Counted from the first letter of the stretch, positions 47,300-57,229 are shown. The stretch is 64,000 nucleotides of DNA from Tenacibaculum sp. 1_MG-2023 (GCF_030547425.1 NZ_JAUORH010000015.1:19322-83321); one strand, 5' to 3'. The notes: generated by a model not told the origin, from the letters alone. A program made the numbers and translations.

Positions 47300-48943
47300 T
47301 TAAACCTGTAAAACTCCCAAATTGAATTTCTTTTCAATAGGTGCGTGGTCAGCAGCTTCAATTCCCATAGAAATCCAAGTTCTAGTATCTAGTGGGTTGA
47401 TAACTGCATCTGTCCAGATTCTTGCAGCAGCATAGTATGGAGATATTTGATTATCGTATCTCGATTTTATTTTATCGAATAATTCCGCTTCTTTTTCAGG
47501 AGTAATTTTTTCGCCTTTTTTCTTTAAAGCAGCTGTTTCAATTTGTAACAATACTTTTGCAGCAGAAGCTCCACTCATTACTGCTAACTCAGCACTTGGC
47601 CACGCAAAAATAAGACGCGGATCATACGCTTTACCACACATAGCATAGTTCCCTGCTCCATAAGAGTTACCTATAACTACCGTAAACTTAGGAACTACAG
47701 AGTTGCTTACTGCATTCACCATTTTAGCTCCGTCTTTAATAATACCGCTGTGTTCAGATTTACTTCCTACCATAAATCCAGTAACATCTTGTAAGAAAAC
47801 TAACGGAATTTTCTTTTGGTTACAGTTGGCAATAAATCGTGTAGATTTATCGGCTGAATCGTTATAAATTACCCCACCAAATTGCATTTCGCTAGGTTTA
47901 GTTTTTACTCCTTTCGATTTTACAATTTTACGTTGGTTGGCAACAATACCAACAGCCCATCCATCAATACGAGCATATCCTGTAATAATGGTTTGACCAT
48001 AGCCTGCTTTGTATTCTTCAAATTCAGAATTATCTACCAAACGCTTGATGATTTCCATCATATCGTATTGCTCATTACGAGCTTTTGGTAAAATCCCGAA
48101 AATATCATCTTCATTTTCTTTTGGAGGAAACGCTTCTTTACGATTAAATCCAGCTTTGTCATAATCTCCAATTTTATCCATTAGGTTTTTAATGGTGTCT
48201 AAAGCATCTTTATCATCTTTTGCTTTATAATCGGTAACCCCAGATACTTCACAATGTGTAGTTGCCCCACCCAATGTTTCATTATCAATAGTTTCACCAA
48301 TAGCAGCCTTAACTAAATAACTACCAGCTAAGAAAATACTTCCTGTTTTATCTACGATAAGCGCTTCATCACTCATAATAGGTAAGTAAGCACCACCAGC
48401 AACACAACTTCCCATAACGGCAGCAATTTGGGTAATTCCCATGCTACTCATTACAGCATTGTTTCTAAAAATTCTTCCGAAGTGTTCTTTATCAGGAAAA
48501 ATCTCATCCTGCATTGGTAAATAAACTCCAGCAGAATCTACCAAATAAATAATAGGCAATTTATTTTCAATAGCTATTTCTTGAGCTCTTAAGTTTTTCT
48601 TTCCTGTAATAGGGAACCAAGCACCCGCTTTTACCGTAGCGTCATTAGCAACAACAATACATTGCTTACCACTAACATATCCCATTTTTACAACCACACC
48701 ACCAGAAGGACATCCACCGTGTTCTTGATACATGTCTTCACCTGCAAAAGCAGCGATTTCAATAGAGTTAGATTTGTTGTCTAATAAATAATCAATACGT
48801 TCACGAGCGGTTAATTTTCCTTTCTCATGATGTTTGTCAATACGTTTTTGTCCGCCACCTAATTTAACTTTGGCAAAGCGTCTACGTAAATCTGATACTA
48901 AAAGTTTATTGTGGTCTTCGTTTTTGTTGAAGTTAAGATCCAT
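47300..48943 (-). CDS. Acyl-CoA carboxylase beta subunit, methylcrotonyl-CoA type
   Basis: A 547-residue biotin-dependent carboxyltransferase. The pattern FGRIFRNNAVMSSMGITQIA with AVMGSCVAGGAYLPIMSDEA is typical of methylcrotonyl-CoA carboxylase beta chains, and GNSYGAGNYAMCGKAYDPR follows in the C-terminal half. The enzyme would act in leucine breakdown. The biotin-carrying alpha chain is not in the window. Propionyl-CoA carboxylase is the alternative but fits less well. Confidence 0.9.
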   Translation of the reverse strand: MDLNFNKNEDHNKLLVSDLRRRFAKVKLGGGQKRIDKHHEKGKLTARERIDYLLDNKSNSIEIAAFAGEDMYQEHGGCPSGGVVVKMGYVSGKQCIVVANDATVKAGAWFPITGKKNLRAQEIAIENKLPIIYLVDSAGVYLPMQDEIFPDKEHFGRIFRNNAVMSSMGITQIAAVMGSCVAGGAYLPIMSDEALIVDKTGSIFLAGSYLVKAAIGETIDNETLGGATTHCEVSGVTDYKAKDDKDALDTIKNLMDKIGDYDKAGFNRKEAFPPKENEDDIFGILPKARNEQYDMMEIIKRLVDNSEFEEYKAGYGQTIITGYARIDGWAVGIVANQRKIVKSKGVKTKPSEMQFGGVIYNDSADKSTRFIANCNQKKIPLVFLQDVTGFMVGSKSEHSGIIKDGAKMVNAVSNSVVPKFTVVIGNSYGAGNYAMCGKAYDPRLIFAWPSAELAVMSGASAAKVLLQIETAALKKKGEKITPEKEAELFDKIKSRYDNQISPYYAAARIWTDAVINPLDTRTWISMGIEAADHAPIEKKFNLGVLQV

Positions 48944-49001
48944 GGTAAGTTATTTGTTTGCGTGTGCTAAAATAAGAAAAAGGACGTATAAAACAAGGTG
49001 T

Positions 49002-50510
49002 TTACCTATACGATTGAATGATGTTTTCAACAGTTTTTTCTATTTCTTTGTTTCTAGATTGTTTTAGTAAAATATACGGTTCAGCTACACGTTCATTACA
49101 GTTTTGTACAGCACAAGTTTCACAGGTAATACCAACTGTTTTTTTAGTGAAAGTATCTTCATTAAAAAAATGAAGCTTGCGTTTTAAATGTGGAGAAAGT
49201 AACATGCCTATACTCACACTGCGATTAATCTTATTCTTAAAAGGATCAGCAGTAGCTGCAGATAGTACTAAATATTCCTTTTGAGAGTTTTCGTACGATG
49301 ATATTTGAATTCCGTAAGCCGAATTTTTTTCTTCTGAAACTTCTAAATCTTGTATCGTTTTAATGGCAATCCACCTTCTACAATAATGTTCGTTATTACG
49401 ATTGGCGTGGGGTGACTGTTGTTGTGTAATATGTAGTTCTTTTGAAAGTCTATGTGCTGGAGAACCTTCTTTATGTGTAAAACGTAAAAAGAATAGGTTT
49501 TTAATGTTAAAATATTTTGGTAAAATGTTAGTTAAACGTTGATAAAACGTTTCGTCAGAACAATTATAACTTCTAATAATTTTATGCAACTGTAAAGGTT
49601 GCCAGGTTTCTAAAGAAAAAAGTTGTGTTAGTTTTTGAATTAAATCATCTTTCGGAATAATTAAAGCACCTGCAAAGTAAGAAGCTACAAAATTATTTAA
49701 TACTTCATCAAAACTGTCAAATTTAATCCATGGAAATGTATATAACCTGTTTTCTATCTGTAAATAATTATAAGCTATTTCTTTAGCGAAAATGAATGTT
49801 TTTTGTGCTTCGTTTATATCGTTATATATAAGAAGTGTTTTGTTTTTTGGAATATAGATGTTTCTGAGTTCAGATAACTTTTGATGTTTAGATAGTTCTT
49901 CACTATCAATAGTGTAACTATATTCCTCAATTAAAATCTCTTTTAAATCTTTTGAAGTAATAGGAGCATTTGGATTAATTTGATATGCTTTGATAAAGTT
50001 GGTAACCTTCGTTTCAATATCCTCAAAATAGTTGTTATGTGCTTCTTGGTACGAACGCAATGCAGCAAGAAAAAAGCTCTCTCTTGTTAAATTATAGTTT
50101 TGAGAAATCTTAATAATAGTACTAATAAACGCATTAACCTTTGCAGGAGCGTTGGCAATGATGTCAATTAGATTATTTTCTTTAATACCAAATAGGTCAA
50201 GAGGAATCTCTTTTAAAATTTTAGATTGTAAAATTTCACCAATTGGTGCTAAGTTTTTATCTAACTTTAAGGAAACTAAATGGTCATAAGGTACTTCTAG
50301 TTTCTCGGAAAGAATAACAATTTTATCAGTTTTTGGGTACTTTTTTCCCTTTTCAATTTCGTTTAAATACGATTTTGATAAACCTGTTAGTTTGGATAAT
50401 CCAAAGAGTGATAGGTTTTTATCTGTGCGTATTTGTTTCAGTTTTAATCCAAAAACTAATCTGATATATTCTTCTTCCAAGGTGTTTTTATTAAAAGATT
50501 CGTAATTCAA
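49002..50510 (-). CDS. XRE-family regulator with IrrE-like and short-chain-fatty-acyl (ScfR/RamB-type) domains
   Basis: A 502-residue regulator. Residues about 15-70 are a helix-turn-helix (NLSLFGLSKLTGLSKSYLNEI). The middle (about 190-290) resembles the ImmA/IrrE region, without an obvious HExxH. The C-terminal part carries Cys clusters (GITCETCAVQNCNERVAEP) as in RamB. RamB/ScfR proteins control acetate, propionate and glyoxylate genes. It is divergent from aceB-aceA, so control of the glyoxylate shunt is a strong inference. Confidence 0.88.
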   Translation of the reverse strand: MNYESFNKNTLEEEYIRLVFGLKLKQIRTDKNLSLFGLSKLTGLSKSYLNEIEKGKKYPKTDKIVILSEKLEVPYDHLVSLKLDKNLAPIGEILQSKILKEIPLDLFGIKENNLIDIIANAPAKVNAFISTIIKISQNYNLTRESFFLAALRSYQEAHNNYFEDIETKVTNFIKAYQINPNAPITSKDLKEILIEEYSYTIDSEELSKHQKLSELRNIYIPKNKTLLIYNDINEAQKTFIFAKEIAYNYLQIENRLYTFPWIKFDSFDEVLNNFVASYFAGALIIPKDDLIQKLTQLFSLETWQPLQLHKIIRSYNCSDETFYQRLTNILPKYFNIKNLFFLRFTHKEGSPAHRLSKELHITQQQSPHANRNNEHYCRRWIAIKTIQDLEVSEEKNSAYGIQISSYENSQKEYLVLSAATADPFKNKINRSVSIGMLLSPHLKRKLHFFNEDTFTKKTVGITCETCAVQNCNERVAEPYILLKQSRNKEIEKTVENIIQSYR

Positions 50511-50523
50511 AGGTATAAAAATT

Positions 50524-50573
50524 AGCGAATTAATAAAAATTAGTGTTTTTAATATTTTTAGCGAACGTTCGCT
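50524..50573. promoter_or_regulatory. Operator candidate between the RamB-like gene and aceB
   Basis: A perfect 14-bp palindrome AGCGAACGTTCGCT at 50560-50573, plus another AGCGAA half-site at 50524-50529, 36 nt away. It lies in the 125-nt divergent spacer. The GC-rich core stands out in very AT-rich DNA. Confidence 0.65.
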
Positions 50574-50635
50574 TTTTTATTTAGGTTCTTTTTTTTAATA
50601 TTGAACTGTAAATCAATAAAAAAAAATAAATAGAT

Positions 50636-52231
50636 ATGAATCAAGATGTTTTAGCAAAAGAAATTCAATGTGTAGGTTTTGATCAAACCGAGTATAAAAG
50701 TGTTTTGACCAATGAAGCCAAAGCATTTTTAATTCAACTTCAAGAAAAATTTAATACTCAAAGACTTCAATTATTAGCTGAAAGAGAAATTGAACAAGCT
50801 TATTTTGATGCAGGAAATAGTCCAGCCTTTCCTTTAGAAACTAAAGAAATTAGAGAAAGTGATTGGGTGTGTGCTACGTTGCCAGAAGACTTGTTGGATA
50901 GAAGAGTAGAAATCACAGGGCCAGTAGAACGTAAAATGATTATCAATGCATTAAATTCTGGTGCAAAAACGTTTATGGCAGATTTTGAAGATAGCAATTC
51001 ACCAACAATTCAAAACATTTTAGATGGTCAGGTAAACTTACGAGACGCAGTAACTAAAACAATTTCATTTTACAACGCTGCAAAAGATAAAACTTATGAG
51101 TTAAAAGACAAAGTAGCTACTTTGTTAGTAAGACCAAGAGGGTTACACTTAAACGAAAAACATTTGTTGATTGATGGCGTAGAAATGTCAGGTTCTTTGG
51201 TTGATTTTGGGTTGTATTTCTTCCATAATATCAAAACGTTACAAGAGCAGGGAAGTGCAACCTATTTTTATTTACCTAAACTAGAACACTATAAAGAAGC
51301 ACGTTGGTGGAATGATGTTTTTATATTTGCACAAGAGTATTTGGGCGTACCACAAAAAACAATTAAAGCAACAGTATTAATCGAAACAATCACTGCAAGT
51401 TTTCAGTTAGATGAAATTATTCATGAGTTAAAAAATCACATGGCGGGCTTAAACTGTGGACGTTGGGATTATATTTTCTCATACATTAAAAAGTTTAGAA
51501 ACCATACCAATTTTATAGTACCAAATCGCTCACAAGTAACGATGAGTAGTCCGTTTATGAAAGCGTATTCGTTACGAGTTATTCAGTCGTGTCATAAACG
51601 AGGTGTACATGCTATGGGAGGAATGGCAGCACAAATTCCAGTAAAGAACAACGATGAGCTAAATAAAGAAGCCTTTGTAAAAGTGAAGAACGATAAAGAG
51701 CAAGAAGTAAAAAATGGACATGACGGAACTTGGGTTGCACATCCAGGACTTGTAGAGGTTGCAATGGATGTTTTTAATATAACAATGCCAAATGCGAATC
51801 AGATAGATAAAAAGTTAGAGAACTTAATAATTACTGAAAAAGATTTAGTTGAATTACCAGAAGGTACTATCACTGAAAAAGGAATACGAGACAACATAAA
51901 TGTTGGAATTTTATATATAGAATCTTGGTTAATGGGGCAGGGAGCTGCTGCTTTGTATAATTTGATGGAAGATGCAGCAACTGCTGAAATCTCTAGAACG
52001 CAAGTATGGCAATGGTTGCATAAAAGTGTGATGTTAGAAGACGGTCGAACATTTACTGAAGGAATGTATGAGCAATTTAAAAAAGAAGAGATTACAAAAA
52101 TAAAAAGTTATGTAGGTGAGGACAGATATAACAAAGGAAAATTTGACTTAGCTATTCAATTGTTTGATAAGTTGATTTTAAACAAAGAATTTGTTGAATT
52201 CTTAACCTTACCAGCGTATAAATATTTATAG
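50636..52231 (+). CDS. aceB: Malate synthase A
   Basis: A 531-residue enzyme that condenses glyoxylate with acetyl-CoA to malate. The type A marks are seen: MADFEDSNSPT near residue 113, LLVRPRGLHLNE, GLNCGRWDYIFSYIK, and the RGVHAMGGMAAQIP block. Length is normal. It is followed by aceA after 174 nt with a structured spacer. It is the first gene of the glyoxylate operon. Confidence 0.96.
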   Translation: MNQDVLAKEIQCVGFDQTEYKSVLTNEAKAFLIQLQEKFNTQRLQLLAEREIEQAYFDAGNSPAFPLETKEIRESDWVCATLPEDLLDRRVEITGPVERKMIINALNSGAKTFMADFEDSNSPTIQNILDGQVNLRDAVTKTISFYNAAKDKTYELKDKVATLLVRPRGLHLNEKHLLIDGVEMSGSLVDFGLYFFHNIKTLQEQGSATYFYLPKLEHYKEARWWNDVFIFAQEYLGVPQKTIKATVLIETITASFQLDEIIHELKNHMAGLNCGRWDYIFSYIKKFRNHTNFIVPNRSQVTMSSPFMKAYSLRVIQSCHKRGVHAMGGMAAQIPVKNNDELNKEAFVKVKNDKEQEVKNGHDGTWVAHPGLVEVAMDVFNITMPNANQIDKKLENLIITEKDLVELPEGTITEKGIRDNINVGILYIESWLMGQGAAALYNLMEDAATAEISRTQVWQWLHKSVMLEDGRTFTEGMYEQFKKEEITKIKSYVGEDRYNKGKFDLAIQLFDKLILNKEFVEFLTLPAYKYL

Positions 52232-52312
52232 AGTAAGCCGTTTAGGTGTATGCTTAAAAGATACTTGTAGAGAAAAGCAATTTAAATTAAAGACTAAACT
52301 TAAAATATTTAA

Positions 52313-52364
52313 ATCTCGATTATCGAGAAAAAGCCCTCAAAAATGCGGCAACATTTAAGAGGGC
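52313..52364 (+). promoter_or_regulatory. Two hairpins in the aceB-aceA spacer
   Basis: Hairpin 1 is TCTCGAT-T-ATCGAGA at 52314-52328. Hairpin 2 pairs GCCCTC (52333-52338) with GAGGGC (52359-52364), with an inner AAATG/CATTT stem. Neither has a good T run. They may mark RNA processing or control of aceA expression. Confidence 0.5.
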
Positions 52365-52405
52365 AAGCTATCAATAAAATTAATAACCTTATCAATTACA
52401 AAATT

Positions 52406-54037
52406 ATGAAAAATTTAGCACACGCTAATTATAGTTCTGCTTTACAAACTGTGAAAGAGTTAAAAGAAAAGTACGGAACGACATGGAACTCAGTTTCTCC
52501 TGAAAACGCCGCTAGAATGGTAGCGCAAAACCGTTTTAAAACAGGTTTAGATATTGCTAGGTATACCGCTGCTATCATGAGAGAAGATATGGCAGCTTAT
52601 GATGCAGACTCATCTAATTATACGCAATCATTGGGGTGCTGGCACGGATTCGTAGCACAACAAAAAATGATTGCAGTAAAAAAACATCACAAAACAACAA
52701 GTAAACGTTATTTATATCTTTCAGGATGGATGGTAGCAGCTTTGCGTTCAGAGTTTGGACCATTACCAGATCAATCAATGCATGAAAAAACAGCAGTACC
52801 ATCATTGATTGAAGAAATTTATGACTTTCTACGTCAGGCAGACGCTATTGAATTAAACGATTTATTCCGAAGGTTAGAAAACGGAGAAGACGTACAGAGT
52901 GAAATCGATAATTTTGAAACGCACATTGTACCAATTATTGCAGATATTGATGCAGGTTTTGGAAATGAAGAAGCAACGTATTTGTTAGCTAAAAAAATGA
53001 TTCAAGCTGGTGCTTGTGCTATTCAGATAGAAAACCAAGTTTCAGATGCGAAACAATGCGGACATCAAGATGGAAAAGTAACTGTACCACATGAAGATTT
53101 CATAGCAAAACTAAATGCAATTCGATATGCCTTTTTAGAGTTAGGAGTTGAAGATGGAGTTATTGTTGCAAGAACAGATTCGGAAGGAGCAGGGTTAACT
53201 CAAAAATTACCCGTAAGTCAAGAACCAGGAGATTTAGCCTCTCAGTATTTAGCGTTTGTAGAAGCAGAAGAAATTACGATTGATGAAGCAAGAGAAGATG
53301 ATGTGTTATTAAAACGCGATGGAAAGCTAGTACGTCCTGTACGTTTGGCTAACGGATTGTATAAGTTTAGAGAAGGAACGAATATAGACAGGGTTGTGTT
53401 AGATTGCATAACAAGCTTACAAAACGGAGCAGATTTATTATGGATTGAAACACCTACACCTCATGTGGGACAAATAGCAAACATGGTAAATAGAGTGAGA
53501 GCAGTAGTACCAAATGCAAAATTAGTATACAACAACTCACCATCATTTAATTGGACGTTAAACTTCCGTAGCCAAGTATACGACGAAATGGTTGCTGAAG
53601 GCGAAAACATGACAGGATACGACAGAAATAATTTAATGAATGCAGCTTATGATGGTACGGAATTGTGTCACAGAGCAGATGATAAAATCCGTACTTTCCA
53701 AATAGATGGAGCAAGAGAAGCAGGAATTTTCCATCATTTAATAACCTTACCAACATACCATACGACAGCACTGCATATGAACGACTTAACTCAAGGTTAC
53801 TTTGGAGAAGATGGTATGTTAGCATATGTTAGAGGGGTGCAACGACAAGAAATTAGAAAAGGTGTATCGTGTGTAAAACATCAGCGAATGGCTGGTTCTG
53901 ATTTAGGTGATGATCACAAAACATTTTTTGCAGGAGAGATGGCATTAAAAGCGGGAGGAGGAAAAAATACATCTAATCAGTTTGAAGTTAAAAATGAAAA
54001 TAAAGTAGAATTACAAAAAGCATCAGTTATTGCTTAA
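52406..54037 (+). CDS. aceA: Isocitrate lyase
   Basis: A 543-residue enzyme that splits isocitrate into glyoxylate and succinate. The catalytic KQCGHQDGK block is near residue 215. IADIDAGFGNEEATYLL and ARTDSEGAG are typical. The frame is open from an ATG at 52343, but that Met lies within hairpin 2. The ATG at 52406 (MKNLAHANYSSALQTVKEL) fits the family N-terminus. Confidence 0.95.
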   Translation: MKNLAHANYSSALQTVKELKEKYGTTWNSVSPENAARMVAQNRFKTGLDIARYTAAIMREDMAAYDADSSNYTQSLGCWHGFVAQQKMIAVKKHHKTTSKRYLYLSGWMVAALRSEFGPLPDQSMHEKTAVPSLIEEIYDFLRQADAIELNDLFRRLENGEDVQSEIDNFETHIVPIIADIDAGFGNEEATYLLAKKMIQAGACAIQIENQVSDAKQCGHQDGKVTVPHEDFIAKLNAIRYAFLELGVEDGVIVARTDSEGAGLTQKLPVSQEPGDLASQYLAFVEAEEITIDEAREDDVLLKRDGKLVRPVRLANGLYKFREGTNIDRVVLDCITSLQNGADLLWIETPTPHVGQIANMVNRVRAVVPNAKLVYNNSPSFNWTLNFRSQVYDEMVAEGENMTGYDRNNLMNAAYDGTELCHRADDKIRTFQIDGAREAGIFHHLITLPTYHTTALHMNDLTQGYFGEDGMLAYVRGVQRQEIRKGVSCVKHQRMAGSDLGDDHKTFFAGEMALKAGGGKNTSNQFEVKNENKVELQKASVIA

Positions 54038-54475
54038 TTTTATGTAATGCAGCTGTTTTTTAACTGTATAAAAATTTTAATTTTTCTTCTTTTTTAGTTA
54101 CATAGTTTTATGCTGTTTTGAAGTAGAACTCCACTTGTACAAGTGGAGTTTTTATAGAGATAACTACTTCAAATACCATTTATATTGTTGTAAAACATAA
54201 TTAACCTGTTTTTTTATTACTTGAATTACTGCTTTTGTGTTTGAAAATCATCGGCTTATGGGCTTTTCTCTAAGATTAATGGATAAAATCTTCAAATTTG
54301 AATAATCTGATAGTATGATTAATGATGGTTACTATATCATAATTTTTAGGGGGATTAAATATTTGTAGTGTAACGATATGATATTTAATGAGCTATTATC
54401 AATTTTTATTTGGACAGGTGGTATCCGAAAAACCTCTAATAAAAGAGTAGGAGTTATGTAATAATTTAACTAATT
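54038..54475. other. Intergenic region of 438 nt
   Basis: Apart from the aceA terminator at 54128-54155, I see no gene, RNA or repeat. The later part (54160-54475) is AT-rich and holds the promoter region of the decarboxylase gene, though no exact consensus box is present. A short coding remnant cannot be excluded. Confidence 0.4.
54128..54155 (+). terminator. Terminator after aceA
   Basis: The perfect palindrome ACTCCACTTGTACAAGTGGAGT followed by T's. Confidence 0.85.
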
Positions 54476-55771
54476 ATGGAAACAGGTACAACTATTAAAA
54501 CTCATAAAGCAGTTGTTGAACAACTGAAAAGTATTTTAGATGGTAACCCAGCAATGGCAAAAAGTCTTGGAGATTCATTAAAAAAGGCGGTAGAATTATC
54601 AAAAAACGGAAGCGCTGATAAAACGATACCACCTTTAAATAAAGACCTTTACAAAGCAATTGATAAAGAATTTAAAGGAAAAGGATGGCCAGAAACCGTC
54701 GCTGCATATTATGATTACTTAGACATTTATGTACAGATGATTCCCAATGAAAGTAGAGATCCAGAATACCCTAATGCTTGGACGAGTGATGGAACTAAAA
54801 ACGGATACAATCAAAAAGTATACGACTTACTTTGTCAATCTTATTGGTTGATTGATCAAACAGATTCAGAAGGAAAAACGATGCAAAGTTATCCTGAGTT
54901 TGCTAATTGGTTAGTGAGCTTTGCAAATGCTTGGGGAACTTTCTTAGATACGGAAGCTTCTTTAACAGATGAAACCTTACAATCGTTTAAAGATGATAAA
55001 AATGATCAAGGTGAAAGTGTTTATAATTTTCCTTTGTATTCTGATAATGAAAGCAGTTGGAAAACGTTCAATCAGTTTTTTTATAGAGAATTTAATCATG
55101 CAGATCCTAAAACGGGAATTTCTCCTTTACGTCCTATAGCGGATCCAAATGACAATACGACTATTGTTTCTCCTGCAGATTGTACTTTTAAAGCATATTA
55201 TCCAATTGATAAAAATGGAAATGTAGATAAAATTACGTTGAAAGGAACACATACTATTGGGAGTGTAGATGAGTTGTTGGAGTTTAGTAAGTATGGAGAA
55301 AGTTTTTATGGAGGTACATTTATTCATTACTTCTTAAGTCCTTTTGATTATCATCGCTTTCATACACCAGTTAGTGGAAAAATTTTAGAGATTCTTCCTG
55401 TGGAAGGAAAAGTGTATTTGAATGTTGAAACAGCAGCTGATGGGCAGTTTGATGCTCCTGATGGTGGAGAAAACGGATATGAGTTTTCACAAGCTAGAGG
55501 ATTAGTAATTATGGATGCGGGTACTGAAGTAGGAAAGGTTGCTATTTTACCAATAGGAATGTGTCAGGTTTCTGGTGTAGATATGTATACTGAACTACAA
55601 GGACAAACAGTAGTGAAAGGTCAAGAGTTTGGTAAATTTAGATTTGGAGGTTCAGATATTATTATGTTATTTGAAAAACCACCTCATGAGCTGTATATGT
55701 TCCAAAGAGATCCTTCGCTAGTGCCTATTCATTTTCAATACGGACAAACTTCAGTTTATTGGAATAAGTAG
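54476..55771 (+). CDS. Phosphatidylserine decarboxylase-related protein with N-terminal PSDC-like region
   Basis: A 431-residue protein without signal peptide or membrane helix. The C-terminal half has the PSD fold: FIHYFLSPFDYHRFHTPVSG near residue 282, and FRFGGSDIIMLFEK near 388, where Ser393 would be cleaved to form the pyruvoyl group. The N-terminal 190 residues look like the PSDC region of fungal-type enzymes. Length and layout resemble PsiD-type aromatic amino-acid decarboxylases more than the short membrane-bound Psd. The substrate is thus open. It stands alone, with a terminator. Confidence 0.8.
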   Translation: METGTTIKTHKAVVEQLKSILDGNPAMAKSLGDSLKKAVELSKNGSADKTIPPLNKDLYKAIDKEFKGKGWPETVAAYYDYLDIYVQMIPNESRDPEYPNAWTSDGTKNGYNQKVYDLLCQSYWLIDQTDSEGKTMQSYPEFANWLVSFANAWGTFLDTEASLTDETLQSFKDDKNDQGESVYNFPLYSDNESSWKTFNQFFYREFNHADPKTGISPLRPIADPNDNTTIVSPADCTFKAYYPIDKNGNVDKITLKGTHTIGSVDELLEFSKYGESFYGGTFIHYFLSPFDYHRFHTPVSGKILEILPVEGKVYLNVETAADGQFDAPDGGENGYEFSQARGLVIMDAGTEVGKVAILPIGMCQVSGVDMYTELQGQTVVKGQEFGKFRFGGSDIIMLFEKPPHELYMFQRDPSLVPIHFQYGQTSVYWNK

Positions 55772-55784
55772 TATATTTTAAAGG

Positions 55785-55818
55785 AAAGGTAGTAGTTTTT
55801 GACTAACTACCTTTTTTT
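55785..55818 (+). terminator. Terminator after the decarboxylase gene
   Basis: AAGGTAGTAGT pairs with ACTAACTACCTT (one bulge), then a T run. Confidence 0.75.
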
Positions 55819-55871
55819 ATTGTAATAGTTTTTTAATAAAGATGAATGTATGTAGTATTTATGGTGATACA

Positions 55872-56258
55872 TTAATGTCTTTGATTCTCAATAGATTTAG
55901 TAATAGGAGTTATTACCTTTCCAGTATGTTTGGTAGATTTTGTTTCAATAAGCATAATTAAACAGTCTATAGAAGAACTAACTCTATGATTAATGTCCTT
56001 AGGAACTACAAATAAATCCCCTTTTTTCATTGTAAAACTAGGTTGATCTTCTAGCTCCATTAAAAGGTTTCCATCAATAATATAAAAAAGATCATCCTCA
56101 TTTTCGTGATTATGCCACGGAATATCCTGTCCGTTAATTTTAGCTATTTTGACATATTCATTGTTAACTTCAGAAACTATTTTAGGAGAAAAGTTCTCTT
56201 TTAACTTTTCAGCTTCCTGTAGGATGTTAATTGTTTGAGTTGTATCCATATCACACAT
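55872..56258 (-). CDS. Small cupin-domain protein
   Basis: A 128-residue single-cupin protein. The first motif is IPWHNHENEDDLFYIIDG, and the second includes MKKGDLFVVPKDINHRV, with His and Glu ligands for a metal. The start may be Met1 or the Met at residue 4 (56249). It follows the MarR-GNAT gene by 2 nt, so they form an operon. The substrate is unknown. Confidence 0.85.
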   Translation of the reverse strand: MCDMDTTQTINILQEAEKLKENFSPKIVSEVNNEYVKIAKINGQDIPWHNHENEDDLFYIIDGNLLMELEDQPSFTMKKGDLFVVPKDINHRVSSSIDCLIMLIETKSTKHTGKVITPITKSIENQRH

Positions 56259-56260
56259 TA

Positions 56261-57220
56261 TTAAAACTTTGTTTTTAGTTCCATTTTAATATTACAGCGC
56301 TCATAAGGACAACCTTCTTCCACAGGAATTTCTAAAAAGCCAAATTTTCTATAAATATAAATAGCGTTTTCAAGTTTCGTGTTTGAGTATAAAACTAATT
56401 TATCAAACTGTTTATCTTTTGAAAAATCAATACAATGTTGCATGAGTTGTTGTCCTATTTTGTAACCCCTGTGTTTTGGTGAAACAGCCATTTTTGTTAA
56501 TTCATAAACATTAGGTTCACTCATAGGCATTAAAGCAACAGTACCTACAACTTCATTATTTAATTTAGCAAAGAAAATATGTCCTCCTTTGTCAATAATA
56601 TACTTGTGAGGATTACTTAAAACCTCCTCATCATAAGGCTCTACAAAAAAAAATGTTTGTAACCACTCTATGTTCAGGTTATAAAAAGATGAGCTGTATT
56701 CTTCCTTAAATGTGGTAATTGCTATAGTATTTTGTGTTGTATTCATTTTTATGTGTTCTATAATAGCTTCGCTGAAAGATTTTTTATTAAACTTAGTATC
56801 TAACTTATTTATAAGTTCAGTTAGTGAATCAGATTTTATACTTGTATATTCTTTTAAAATATGTTCAATACCGTTCCAAATAGGGGTGATACTCTCTACA
56901 AGTTTTTTTCCTTTATCAGAAACAAAAACAACTTTTTTTCGCTTGTCGAGCTTGTCTTCTTTTAGGGTGATAAGTCCCTTTTTGTAAAGTTTATTAATAG
57001 CTTGTGTTGTAGCAGGTTGTGAGGTTTTTAAGTTGCTGGTAATCTCAGTATTTGTGACACCATCTTTATTTTTAATAATTTTAAAAGTTGGAAATAAATA
57101 AGGATCAAAATCAATATTAAATTCATTATATACCAATTGTGTTTCACGCATCATGTAATCACTAGTTCTTTTTAACCTAGAACCTAAACCAATTTCTCCT
57201 AATCCTTTTAAAGCATCCAT
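56261..57220 (-). CDS. MarR-type regulator fused to a GNAT acetyltransferase
   Basis: A 319-residue two-domain protein. Residues about 1-150 form a MarR winged helix (GVTNTEITSNLKTSQPATTQ, then KLDKRKKVVFVSDKGKKL). Residues about 165-319 form a GNAT fold with the acetyl-CoA loop AVSPKHRGYKIGQQLMQH. This fusion type is known in several phyla. It is divergent from the DoxX-OsmC operon and carries an inverted repeat at its start site, so I infer that it represses itself and its neighbours. Confidence 0.92.
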   Translation of the reverse strand: MDALKGLGEIGLGSRLKRTSDYMMRETQLVYNEFNIDFDPYLFPTFKIIKNKDGVTNTEITSNLKTSQPATTQAINKLYKKGLITLKEDKLDKRKKVVFVSDKGKKLVESITPIWNGIEHILKEYTSIKSDSLTELINKLDTKFNKKSFSEAIIEHIKMNTTQNTIAITTFKEEYSSSFYNLNIEWLQTFFFVEPYDEEVLSNPHKYIIDKGGHIFFAKLNNEVVGTVALMPMSEPNVYELTKMAVSPKHRGYKIGQQLMQHCIDFSKDKQFDKLVLYSNTKLENAIYIYRKFGFLEIPVEEGCPYERCNIKMELKTKF

Positions 57221-57229
57221 AATAAAAAC

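Noticed and set aside
52343..52405. N-terminal extension of isocitrate lyase
   Set aside because: The 21 added codons lie in and behind a hairpin and do not fit the family N-terminus; ATG 52406 does.
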